Positions 17,923-26,407 of a DNA stretch of 64,000 nt are shown here, piece after piece (positions within the stretch are counted from its first letter, which is position 1; every line of letters begins with the position of its first letter). Location of the stretch: positions 2,046,001 to 2,110,000 of the forward strand of contig NZ_CP106738.1 in NCBI RefSeq assembly GCF_025639885.1. The letters are read 5' to 3'. Origin of the DNA: Roseovarius pelagicus. Its GTDB lineage: Bacteria > Pseudomonadota > Alphaproteobacteria > Rhodobacterales > Rhodobacteraceae. Below the pieces are notes generated by a model. That model saw nothing but the letters and a program-made list of their open reading frames with translations. It was not told the DNA's origin and ran no database searches. Made by a program: the position numbers and the translations under genes.

Positions 17923-18336
17923 ATGTCAGCCAAGGATCTCTATCCTCTTGCCGAGAACGCGCCGGACCTGATCAAGACACCGTCGGGAAAATCCCTGTCA
18001 GAATTGACTGTCGACGCCGTTATGAAGGACGAGGTGACGGCAGCCGATTTTGCTATTTCCGCAGAGGCGTTAGGGGTTCAGGCAGAGATCGCAGATGCCC
18101 ACAACCGCCCCGCCCTGGCGGACAATTTTCGCCGCGCCGCTGAACTGGTCAGCGTTCCGCAGGATGTCCTGATGGAAACTTATGAAATGCTGCGTCCGGG
18201 CCGGTCTGATCATTCATCCCTGTGCGAACGCGCAGAAATGCTGCGCTGCAATTACGGTGCGGACCTGATGGCAAAGTTCATCGAAGAGGCCGCAGACGTG
18301 TATGAACGCCGGGGCATTTTCGCCAAGCGATACTGA
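17923..18336 (+). CDS. Diol/glycerol dehydratase small subunit (PduE-like)
   Basis: 137 residues. The sequence follows PduE: YPLAENAPDLIKTPSGKSL, then RPALADNFRRAAELVSVPQD and YEMLRPGRS, ending in FIEEAADVYERRG. Enteric PduE has about 35-40 extra N-terminal residues that include a targeting helix; here the protein starts directly at the core, so no encapsulation peptide is visible. The gene is 4 bp after the fused large-medium subunit and is the last of the operon; a LysR gene is convergent 39 bp away. Confidence 0.88.
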   Translation: MSAKDLYPLAENAPDLIKTPSGKSLSELTVDAVMKDEVTAADFAISAEALGVQAEIADAHNRPALADNFRRAAELVSVPQDVLMETYEMLRPGRSDHSSLCERAEMLRCNYGADLMAKFIEEAADVYERRGIFAKRY

Positions 18337-18375
18337 GGCACATATAGCCCTAACATATAGCTCTAAGCGCCGCCC

Positions 18376-19266
18376 CTACCATCGTTGCGCCAACAGCCAT
18401 TCCTTGAAAATCAAGACTTCGGTGCCGGGTCGTTTTTGCGACTTGGGCTGCAACAGGTAGTGCGCCCTTTCCATTTTCAGTTCGATATCGCCGGGCATGA
18501 CCAATCGACCGCTCTCCAAATCGCTATGGGAAAACAGCTTGGACAAGAACGCAAAACCAGCCCCTGCCGCCACCAGTTCTGATGCGGCAATGGTGGTATC
18601 CACTCTGATCCCCTTGCCCAGCGCCGGACGTATGTCGGTCTGGACCAACGCACGCCGCCACAAATCATCATAGCCCGCGACATTGATCATCATGCGCTCT
18701 GGGATGTTTGCCAGATCTTCGCTTCGTTGCACCATGCTTGCATTTTCCGGACTAGAGACCAGAACAGCTGTGTCGTTCGCAAGCAACGTGGTATCGTAGC
18801 CTGTCCAGTCTCCTGCACCGAACCGGATATCAATGTCCGCCTCGTCCGCCTCATCGGAGTTGGCCCAGATTGAGGACCAGAAATTTACCCGGATCTCGGG
18901 ATGCTGCCGATAGAAATCTTTCATCGCCGGGGCCAGACACCGGGTCATGAAAGAGATTGCCACGCGGACTGTGACGACCTTTTCACCGTGGTTACCGAAA
19001 AGACCGGCAGTCGAGGCGAACATTTCGTCAAAGGCACGCCGAATGGGCGGCAGGTAAGCCTGTCCCACCGCCGTCAGACGTAGATTACGCGGCTTGCGCT
19101 CGAACAACGGAGCCTTGATCATGCTTTCCAGACACTTGATCTGATAGCTGACCGCCGCCTGCGATAGGCCAAGTTCCTCGGCTGCGGCGGTAAAACTCAT
19201 ATGCCGCGCGGCTGCCTCAAACGACATCAGCCATTTCAGGGGCGGGAATTTGTAACTGTTGGACAT
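18376..19266 (-). CDS. LysR-family regulator (GcvA-like)
   Basis: 296 residues. The N-terminal helix-turn-helix is MSFTAAAEELGLSQAAVSYQ, followed by the LESMIKAPLFERKPR linker helix of the family. The opening PPLKWLMSFEAAARH is typical of the GcvA/AmpR-like subgroup. The C-terminal periplasmic-binding-protein-like domain would sense an effector. It runs toward the microcompartment operon end and is followed upstream by the acyl-CoA synthetase region, so it probably controls genes at 19332-25188 rather than the compartment. Confidence 0.88.
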   Translation of the reverse strand: MSNSYKFPPLKWLMSFEAAARHMSFTAAAEELGLSQAAVSYQIKCLESMIKAPLFERKPRNLRLTAVGQAYLPPIRRAFDEMFASTAGLFGNHGEKVVTVRVAISFMTRCLAPAMKDFYRQHPEIRVNFWSSIWANSDEADEADIDIRFGAGDWTGYDTTLLANDTAVLVSSPENASMVQRSEDLANIPERMMINVAGYDDLWRRALVQTDIRPALGKGIRVDTTIAASELVAAGAGFAFLSKLFSHSDLESGRLVMPGDIELKMERAHYLLQPKSQKRPGTEVLIFKEWLLAQRW

Positions 19267-19331
19267 CTGCTATGCATCAATGGATTGATCAATCACAGAC
19301 GCTAGTATCAAATTTTCAGTTAAACAAGCCG

Positions 19332-21404
19332 CTAGTTGGTACGCCCTACAGCAAGACAATCCACCGCTACGGCACCGTTTTCGCCACAGATCATCGGATT
19401 GATATCAATCTCGGCACAGCTGTCGCCCAGCGCGGCAACCAATCGGGAAAAACAGGCGACTTGCCCGGCAAGATCAACCAAGTCAGCGGCAGGCTGCCCC
19501 CGCACTCCCTGCAATATTTGATATACGCGCAGGGATGTCAGCAGGCGCATCGCCTCTGCCTCGTCAAAGGGGGCAAGTGCCGCAATACGATCCTCCAAGA
19601 GTTCGATAAGCACGCCGCCTGCTGAAATCAGGACGACGGGGCCAAAATTGTCATCCCACATCGCCCCAAGCGCCAGTTCGGTACCCTTGGGTGCCATTTC
19701 CATAAAGAGTGCGCGCGACCCCAGCCTTGCGGCCATCTCGGAATAGGCAGCCGACGCTGCCTCCATGTCTGAAATGTTCAGCACGACGCCGCCGACATCG
19801 CTCTTGTGGGCGATATCCTCGGCTGATTTCAGCACAAGCGGAAAGCGCAGTTGGTCCAGTGCCGCAGGTAGATCAGTTGCGTCGGACACATGTGCCAGTC
19901 GCGGTGACGATATGCCGAACTCTGCCAGCATCGCCAGCCCGTCATGTTCCGACAACCTTGCGCCAGTGCCCAGTGCCTGCCGCCATTTCCCTACAGACGG
20001 CAGCGCACCTGACGTTTGTTCGGGTTGTCCCACAAAATCCCGGTACGCCATGACATGCCGCGCGGCGCGTAATGCGTTCTGCGTACCACGCAATAGTGGC
20101 ACCCCCGCCGCCTTTAACTTTTGCGCCAGTTCTCTTTCATCGGTCATCGAATAATTCGTGACCAGCGCCAGCGGTTTGTCGGTCATGGCAGTGGCGTCAA
20201 TGACAGCCCGAGTATAATCCTCGGCGTAGCCATATCCGTCACGCGGATCGGACATAAAGAAGCCTAGCGCAACATTCGGATCATTGGCCAGCGACGCCGT
20301 GAGATGAGCGAAACGATTGACCAGATCACTCTGAGTACCGAAGGCATCAAGCGGGTTTTCGGGATGCAACCCCGGCTCCAGATGCTGCACCAGGGCCGTG
20401 CAGGTCGATGGGTCCAATGCCGCAAACGGCACACCGATATCATCGGCCAGATCGACGATCATTTCGCGCTCGCCGCCGGAATCGCTCACGACGCCAAGCT
20501 GCCCTTCTGGCACTGCGCGTGACGTATCAAAGAGCGCCAGCGTTGCCGCCATTTCGTCCATGTCCGATACGCGCGTCACGCCATATTTGCGAAATACTGC
20601 TTCGTAGGCGGCGTCATTCCCGGCGATCGCCCCAGTGTGTGACACGGCCATCTGTGCGCTTTTCTCGGTGCGTCCGACTTTCAGTACGACAACGGGAATG
20701 CGGGAAGCACGGGCCTTCTCCAACGCTTTGACAAAGGCGGCAGGGTTTCGGACGCTTTCCAGAAACAACCCAATCACCCATGTTTCGGGCTGGCACAGCG
20801 CCCAATCCATATAATCCGCGACGGTTGTGACCAATTCCATCCCGGTAGAAACGCACAAGGTAAATCCCAACCGCCGGTCATTATGAGACAGGGCGCCAAA
20901 GGTAGAACCGGATTGCGCAATCCATGCAATTCCACCCTGACGCAGACCAGGCGCTGACGACATGCTGGCGATGCGAAGGCCCTGCCCCGGTGTATAAAAG
21001 CCCATGCAATTCGCGCCGCAGATCGCCATGCCCGCCGCATGCGCCTTGGCGGTGATCCGTTGTGGCAGAGCCGGTTGTGCGTCATCGCCCAGATAACATG
21101 ATGCAAATATCGACGCGGATTTCACACCCAGCGCGATCGCCTGATCCAAGATCGCCTCGACAAACCGGCTGGCAACGCCGATCACCACATGTTCGGGCGT
21201 TTCCGGCAACGATGACAAATCAGGATAGCAGGGGTTTCCGCCCAACTGGGTCAGGCGCGGATTCACCAGATAGATCGCACCGGCATACCCGTCCAGCGCG
21301 CACATCGACGCCATCGCATGGCCGTTGCTGCCCGGCTTGTCCGACGCCCCGACAATCGCGACCGAGCGCGGCTTTAGCAAGGCATCCAATCTGTGGCTTG
21401 TCAT
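19332..21404 (-). CDS. NDP-forming acyl-CoA synthetase (acetate-CoA ligase family)
   Basis: About 690 residues, a fused alpha-beta protein. The N-terminal CoA-binding Rossmann domain begins LLKPRSVAIVGASDKPGSNG. A ligase-CoA domain contains AVSHTGAIAGND with the phosphorylatable histidine. The last 220 residues form an ATP-grasp domain (FPLVLKSAEDIAHKSDVGGV). The family interconverts acid + CoA + ATP and acyl-CoA + ADP + Pi, so it can also make ATP from acyl-CoA. The exact acid is unknown. The start is ATG 21404 (GTG 21407 is also possible). It is divergent from the enoyl-CoA hydratase gene. Confidence 0.85.
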   Translation of the reverse strand: MTSHRLDALLKPRSVAIVGASDKPGSNGHAMASMCALDGYAGAIYLVNPRLTQLGGNPCYPDLSSLPETPEHVVIGVASRFVEAILDQAIALGVKSASIFASCYLGDDAQPALPQRITAKAHAAGMAICGANCMGFYTPGQGLRIASMSSAPGLRQGGIAWIAQSGSTFGALSHNDRRLGFTLCVSTGMELVTTVADYMDWALCQPETWVIGLFLESVRNPAAFVKALEKARASRIPVVVLKVGRTEKSAQMAVSHTGAIAGNDAAYEAVFRKYGVTRVSDMDEMAATLALFDTSRAVPEGQLGVVSDSGGEREMIVDLADDIGVPFAALDPSTCTALVQHLEPGLHPENPLDAFGTQSDLVNRFAHLTASLANDPNVALGFFMSDPRDGYGYAEDYTRAVIDATAMTDKPLALVTNYSMTDERELAQKLKAAGVPLLRGTQNALRAARHVMAYRDFVGQPEQTSGALPSVGKWRQALGTGARLSEHDGLAMLAEFGISSPRLAHVSDATDLPAALDQLRFPLVLKSAEDIAHKSDVGGVVLNISDMEAASAAYSEMAARLGSRALFMEMAPKGTELALGAMWDDNFGPVVLISAGGVLIELLEDRIAALAPFDEAEAMRLLTSLRVYQILQGVRGQPAADLVDLAGQVACFSRLVAALGDSCAEIDINPMICGENGAVAVDCLAVGRTN

Positions 21405-21567
21405 CACTTTGATCCATCACGCTATCCGACTTCAATGAAGAGTTAATTCGCACCCGGCGTCCACATGAAACCATTCGAAAAACGGCGGGGCTGACTCTTG
21501 TTTTTTTGATGGGTCGGGGGCGTTGCGGATTGCTATGGTCTGATCGAGAAATCAAAGAGAGGCCGAC

Positions 21568-22377
21568 ATGACCGACGCACCAGTGACAACGCGCATCGAG
21601 GGGCGCACGGGCATTCTGACGTTCAATCGCCCTCGGGTTATGAACGCGTTCAATTCCGACCTGATCGACAGCACACACGCGGCAATCGATGCGTTTCAGG
21701 CAGATGACCGGGTATTGGCCATCGTCGTTCATGGCGAGGGGCGTTGCTTTTCCGCCGGTTTTGACATGAAGGAAAGCGCTGCCAAGGGCATTTCCGGCGA
21801 GGACCAGTGGCGCAAGGCACTGACCACCGATTTCGACTTTATCATGCAGTTCTGGAACAGCCCCAAACCGACAATTGCGGCAGCGCACGGGTTCTGTATC
21901 GCCGGCGCGATGGAGATCCTGATGGCCTGTGATCTGGCTGTGGCGGATGAGGGCACATTGTTCGGCGAACCTGAGGTCCGCTTTGGGTCCGGCATTGTGG
22001 CGTTGCTGGCGCCCTATGTGACTGGTCCCAAGCAGGCCAAGGAAATCCTGCTGACCGGAAATGACCGGATCACTGCGGCACGGTGTCACGAAATGGGGTT
22101 GCTCAACCGGGTGGTGCCTGACGGCAATGCGCTGGAGGCGGCGCTGGCATTGGCCCAGCAAATCACCAGCGCCTCGGCCAAATCGGTACAGATGACCAAG
22201 GCAGCGATCAATCGGACATACGCACTGGCCCGAATGCGAGAAGCACTTGCCGAGGCGCTGGAGGTTGGCATTGCGATCGAGGCTGATGAATCGCCGGAAC
22301 GGATGGAATTCAACCGCATCCGAAAGGAACTCGGGCTGAAGGCCGCGCTTGAATGGCGCGACAGTCAGGTTGGCTGA
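21568..22377 (+). CDS. Enoyl-CoA hydratase/isomerase family protein
   Basis: 269 residues, crotonase fold. GRCFSAGFDMKE forms the first oxyanion-hole segment and AAAHGFCIAGAMEILMACDL the second. Hydrates or isomerises an enoyl-CoA during acyl-CoA breakdown. AGAGAGG provides the ribosome site. It faces the enolase-superfamily gene convergently with 10 bp between them, and its promoter region is shared with the divergent acyl-CoA synthetase. Confidence 0.87.
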   Translation: MTDAPVTTRIEGRTGILTFNRPRVMNAFNSDLIDSTHAAIDAFQADDRVLAIVVHGEGRCFSAGFDMKESAAKGISGEDQWRKALTTDFDFIMQFWNSPKPTIAAAHGFCIAGAMEILMACDLAVADEGTLFGEPEVRFGSGIVALLAPYVTGPKQAKEILLTGNDRITAARCHEMGLLNRVVPDGNALEAALALAQQITSASAKSVQMTKAAINRTYALARMREALAEALEVGIAIEADESPERMEFNRIRKELGLKAALEWRDSQVG

Positions 22378-22387
22378 AGCCCGGACA

Positions 22388-23593
22388 TCAGGCCGGGTCA
22401 GGCGACATCTGCAGATGCAGCAATGTCCCGTCATAGGGGTGGGCGCGGGCGACTTCCTCGTTCAGTTCGACCCCTAGACCGGGGGCAGTAGGAGGGATCA
22501 CATGCCCCTCTTCGAACGGCATTTTTGACGTCAGAATGTCGGCGTGGAAACCACCCCAGTCCTCAATACTCTCCAAGATCAGGAAATTTGGGGTGGCAGT
22601 GGCAACCTGAACGTTGGCGGCCCCCACAAGCGGACCACAATATAGGTGGGGCGCGATTTGCGCGTATTTCGTCTCTGCCATGGCTGCGATCTTGCGCGCC
22701 TCAAGGATACCGCCGACGCGACCCAGGTTCATTTGCAGGATCGTGGCTGCCTTGGCCTCCAGTACGCGGGCAAACTCGAATTTGGTGCAAAGACGCTCTC
22801 CGGTGGCGACCGGAACGGACGTAAACGCTGCCACTTCAGCCATGACTTCGGGCATATCAGGCGGCGTCGGTTCCTCGAACCAGAGCGGGTCATAACGTTC
22901 CAGCATGCGCGCTACGCGCTTGGCCCCGGACACGGTGTATTGTCCGTGTGTGCCAAACAACAAGTCCGCGCGACTGCCCACGGCTTCTCGGATCAATTTG
23001 CAGAACTGCTCTGACCGATCCAACGATGGCAGATCAGGCTGACGCCCATCGAATACGCTGTAGGGACCGACCGGGTCGAACTTAACCGCGGTGAATCCAG
23101 CATCGACATACTGCGCTGCGCGCTCGGCGGCGACATGCGGATCGGTATAAGCCTTGGCCCGTTGACCGGCAGGTGGGATGGCGTCCTGTGCATCGGGATA
23201 AATGTAGGTGTACGCACGCAGCCGGTCATGCACGCGCCCGCCGATCAACTCATAGACCGGTTTCCCTGCCGCTTTGCCGATGATGTCCCAACAGGCCATT
23301 TCCAGCCCGCTGAAAACCCCCATCATTGACACGTCGGGCCGATGGCTGAAGCCAGAACCATGCGCACGCCTCCAGAGGCGCTCGATATGATGCGGGTCGG
23401 TGCCTTCAAAGTAGCGCTGAAACGTATCGTGGATCATGTGTTTGACCACATGCGGGCCAAAGGTGGCCACGTAGCATTCTCCGTAGCCAACAATGCCACA
23501 CCTGGTCGTCAGCTTGACAAAGATAAAGTAACGCCCGCCGAAATGCGGCGGAGGGTTGCCAACGACAAAGACTTCGAGATCGGTCAGTTTCAT
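22388..23593 (-). CDS. Enolase-superfamily (mandelate racemase / sugar-acid dehydratase-like) enzyme
   Basis: 401 residues from ATG 23593, preceded by AAAGGAAA. MKLTDLEVFVVGNPPPHFGG opens the N-terminal capping domain. The barrel carries FTAVKFDPVG, DLLFGTHGQ, PLWFEEPTPP and ATGERLCTK (metal-ligand regions) and PHLYCGPL with a likely catalytic His. Members dehydrate or epimerise sugar acids or related carboxylates using Mg2+. The specific substrate cannot be read. Overlap of 4 bp with the upstream GMC oxidoreductase shows co-transcription. Confidence 0.82.
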   Translation of the reverse strand: MKLTDLEVFVVGNPPPHFGGRYFIFVKLTTRCGIVGYGECYVATFGPHVVKHMIHDTFQRYFEGTDPHHIERLWRRAHGSGFSHRPDVSMMGVFSGLEMACWDIIGKAAGKPVYELIGGRVHDRLRAYTYIYPDAQDAIPPAGQRAKAYTDPHVAAERAAQYVDAGFTAVKFDPVGPYSVFDGRQPDLPSLDRSEQFCKLIREAVGSRADLLFGTHGQYTVSGAKRVARMLERYDPLWFEEPTPPDMPEVMAEVAAFTSVPVATGERLCTKFEFARVLEAKAATILQMNLGRVGGILEARKIAAMAETKYAQIAPHLYCGPLVGAANVQVATATPNFLILESIEDWGGFHADILTSKMPFEEGHVIPPTAPGLGVELNEEVARAHPYDGTLLHLQMSPDPA

Positions 23594-25188
23594 GGGCGGT
23601 TTCCTTTGGTGGCAGTCAGGATATGTGCGGCCCCCTTGCGGGCGACCATCAGTGTTGGAGCGTTGATGTTTCCCGATGGGATCGAGGGGAAAACCGATGC
23701 ATCTGCAACGAACAGGCCGCGCATTCCGTGCACGGACATGTCGGAACCAACAACCGATTTTGCCGGATCGGTACCCATGGCGCAGCTGCCGCATGGGTGA
23801 AAGACTGATCCGGCGCGGGCACGAAAGTCAGCGATGATCTCATCATCAGTCATGGCGCTCGGACAGCAAGCGGTGGCGGATTCTGTCACTTTTCGCAGCG
23901 CATCGGTTCGGACAAACTGAGCGATCAGCCGCCCGCCGGCCCGAACTGCGGCCAGATCGGTGTCGCAACTCAACGCGCCTAGCGAAATCTCGGGCGCGGT
24001 GTCGATATTGGGTGCGGTTATACGAACATGACCTCGGCTTGCCGGTCGGGTCGGTTGAAAGGACAGCGTGTAGCCCGGAAAGGGGTCGGGTTGGATCACA
24101 GGCCCATTCCGGCCACGGGATTCGGTGTAGGTGGCAGGATTGAAATACAGCTGCTGGTCAGGGGTGGCACAGCTCGGTGTGCTCCGCAGGAAGCCGCCAT
24201 ATTGATTGACGCTGTTGGCCAGCGGGCCCTGTCGCGCCGCGAGATACCGAACCGCCTGCACGGCCTGCGCCATCCGGGAATACAGCTGACTGTTCAGCGT
24301 CTTTTCGGACGCACGGTAATAATAGCCTACTGCCAGATGGTCCTGCAAATGCGCACCAACATTGTCGTTGGCCAATTGCACGGGGATATCGAACTGTTGC
24401 AACAGCGTCGGATCACCAATCCCGGAAAGCTGCAATATTTGCGGCGTATGAATCGCCCCGGCGGCCATGACGACAGCGCGGCTTGCAGCAGCGTGAAACC
24501 TCTTACCATGGCGGACATAACTAACGCCGGTGGCGCGCCCCTCTTTCACCGTGATGCTGGCGACTTGGGCATGCGTCAGCAGCCGCACATTGCCCCGCGC
24601 CAGCGCGGGCCGTAGAAACGTATCAGCAGAGGAACGGCGTCGCCCATTGCGCGTGGTGATCCGATAGAACCCCGCCCCCTCGGGCGTGGTTCCGTTGAAA
24701 TCGGCATCGTCGGGCAGACCCAACTCGCGCGCGGCGCTGGCGAAATGCCGGGTAAAAGGGTGGCGCAACCGCGTTGGATTGGTCACAGACATGCCGGTTG
24801 TGGCCTCTTCCAGCGCATCAAAAACAGGTCTAACGCCATCCCATCCCCAGCCCGCTAAACCCTGCGATTCCCAATCGTCGAAATCTGACGGCAGGCCGCG
24901 ACAATAGACCATCGCATTGATGGACCCAGACCCACCGACAGCTTTGCCACGCGGATAATACAGCTGGCGCCCTCCCAGACCCGGCTCCGGGCAGGTTGCG
25001 AGGCGATAGTTACGCGCCGGATCATAAAACAGCAAACCATAGCCCAGCGGCACCTTGACGAATGGATGCCGGTCGGTCGGTCCGTTTTCCAGCACCAGAA
25101 CACGGTTGCGGCCGCCCTCGCTCAGATCATGGGCCAGAACGCAGCCCGCCGATCCTGCTCCGACGATCACAAAGTCATACTGCTCCAT
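23590..25188 (-). CDS. GMC-family FAD oxidoreductase (choline/alcohol dehydrogenase-like)
   Basis: 532 residues. FVIVGAGSAGCVLA is the FAD-binding motif at the N terminus; PRGKAVGGSGSINAMVYCRG is GMC signature 1 and GAIHTPQILQLSGIG signature 2. The C-terminal catalytic region has FHPCGSCAMG (His) and SGNINAPTLMVARKGA (Asn). Oxidises an alcohol to an aldehyde or ketone with FAD. It is the first gene of a two-gene operon with the enolase-superfamily enzyme, suggesting oxidation of an alcohol or polyol followed by dehydration of the acid. Confidence 0.87.
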   Translation of the reverse strand: MEQYDFVIVGAGSAGCVLAHDLSEGGRNRVLVLENGPTDRHPFVKVPLGYGLLFYDPARNYRLATCPEPGLGGRQLYYPRGKAVGGSGSINAMVYCRGLPSDFDDWESQGLAGWGWDGVRPVFDALEEATTGMSVTNPTRLRHPFTRHFASAARELGLPDDADFNGTTPEGAGFYRITTRNGRRRSSADTFLRPALARGNVRLLTHAQVASITVKEGRATGVSYVRHGKRFHAAASRAVVMAAGAIHTPQILQLSGIGDPTLLQQFDIPVQLANDNVGAHLQDHLAVGYYYRASEKTLNSQLYSRMAQAVQAVRYLAARQGPLANSVNQYGGFLRSTPSCATPDQQLYFNPATYTESRGRNGPVIQPDPFPGYTLSFQPTRPASRGHVRITAPNIDTAPEISLGALSCDTDLAAVRAGGRLIAQFVRTDALRKVTESATACCPSAMTDDEIIADFRARAGSVFHPCGSCAMGTDPAKSVVGSDMSVHGMRGLFVADASVFPSIPSGNINAPTLMVARKGAAHILTATKGNRP

Positions 25189-25419
25189 CAGGTTGGCCTT
25201 GATGATGCAAAAATTCAGCGTCTTTCACCACGTCGCTGCCCCTTGTTTCCTTTGCTCATAGACGCCGCGCAAGGGCGCACTGTCCAGAACCTATGGATCA
25301 AAAAACTTTGGCTTTGAGGGGTAAAACCTTAGTTGGACTGATCCGTCAAACGCCACCTAAGTTCGTTGACGTGGCGATACCCTTGGGGGGTTTGCCCGCC
25401 TATCGTTAAAGGAAATTGC
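25189..25419. promoter_or_regulatory. Divergent control region with an imperfect inverted repeat
   Basis: 231 bp between divergent genes. CTTAGTTGG (25328-25336) and CCACCTAAG (25353-25361) are inverted copies with one mismatch, separated by 16 bp: a candidate operator. The downstream gene has AAAGGAAA as ribosome site. Confidence 0.35.
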
Positions 25420-26379
25420 ATGAAATACGGGGTTATCGGCCTGGGGAATCTGGGCGGAAAAATCGCTTCGAATCTGCTGGATGCCGGATTTGAACTGCAG
25501 GTAAATGACCTGAACCCAAAGGCGGCTGAGCAGCTGTTGAACCGTGGCGCGACATGGTGTGACGATCCTGCGGCAGCCGCCCGGAACGTGGACGGGCTGA
25601 TCACCTGCCTGACCTCACCTAAGATCTCAACCATGGTGATGACCGGCCCGAACGGTGCGCTGTCTGCCATGTCGCCGGGGAGTGTCTGGATCGAGACAAG
25701 CACGACCGAAGTGCACGAGCTGATGCGCATTGCCGAGCTCGCCAAAACATGCGGTGTGGGCACCATCGAGGCCCCTGTCACCGGCGGTGTGCATCGCGCG
25801 GCACGTGGTGAAATCACGGTGTTGCTGGGCGGCAGTGACGAGGATATTGCACGCCACAAGGGGGCAATCGAAGCGTTTGGCGGAGCGAACTTTCATTTGG
25901 GCGGCATTGGGGCCGCATCCACGCTAAAGGTCATCACCAACATGCTGGCCTTTGTGAACCTGATCGGCCTCGGCGAGGGGCTAATGCTGGCCAAGCGGGC
26001 CGGGCTGGATCTTGGTGCGGCCTATCGTGGCATTCAGGCCAGCTCGGGCAACAGCGCAGAGTTCGAAAGCGTGGCGCCCGTGGTGCTGAATGGCAGCTTT
26101 GACACCTCCTTTACGTTGGGTCTGGCATGCAAGGATCTGGGATTGATGATGGAACTCGGACGCGAACATGACGTGCCACTGAAGTTCACCGGGCTGATGG
26201 ATCAGATGTTTTTGGAAGCCAAGGCCAAATATGGCGCCGACGCATGGACGCCACATGTGGTCAAGATGATGGAGGATGCCACCGGGGTCGAACTGCGCTG
26301 TGGCGGCTTTCCCGACAAGATGATGGATGCGCGGGACGTACTGGATTTTTGCGATCAACAAACAACAGTAAATCAATAA
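25420..26379 (+). CDS. Beta-hydroxyacid dehydrogenase (3-hydroxyisobutyrate dehydrogenase family)
   Basis: 319 residues. YGVIGLGNLGGKIASNLLDA is the N-terminal Rossmann motif. EAPVTGGVHRAARGEITVLL is the substrate-binding signature and KVITNMLAF includes the catalytic Lys in the conserved K..NN-like helix, with NM in place of NN. Oxidises a beta-hydroxyacid with NAD(P)+. The start at ATG 25420 follows AAAGGAAATTGC; an upstream GTG or ATG would add 18 unlike residues. It lies 28 bp before the frameshifted binding protein and is likely in the same operon. Confidence 0.85.
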   Translation: MKYGVIGLGNLGGKIASNLLDAGFELQVNDLNPKAAEQLLNRGATWCDDPAAAARNVDGLITCLTSPKISTMVMTGPNGALSAMSPGSVWIETSTTEVHELMRIAELAKTCGVGTIEAPVTGGVHRAARGEITVLLGGSDEDIARHKGAIEAFGGANFHLGGIGAASTLKVITNMLAFVNLIGLGEGLMLAKRAGLDLGAAYRGIQASSGNSAEFESVAPVVLNGSFDTSFTLGLACKDLGLMMELGREHDVPLKFTGLMDQMFLEAKAKYGADAWTPHVVKMMEDATGVELRCGGFPDKMMDARDVLDFCDQQTTVNQ

Positions 26380-26407
26380 AGCAACAACCAACTCGGAGGA
26401 AACACCC

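Noticed and set aside
18337..18375. Direct repeat of acatatagc between convergent genes
   Set aside because: Two short copies in 39 bp without pairing potential; probably chance.
22372..22405. Short CCCGG/CCGGG hairpin between convergent genes as a terminator
   Set aside because: The stem is only 5 bp, there is no T-run, and it overlaps the end of the enolase-superfamily gene.
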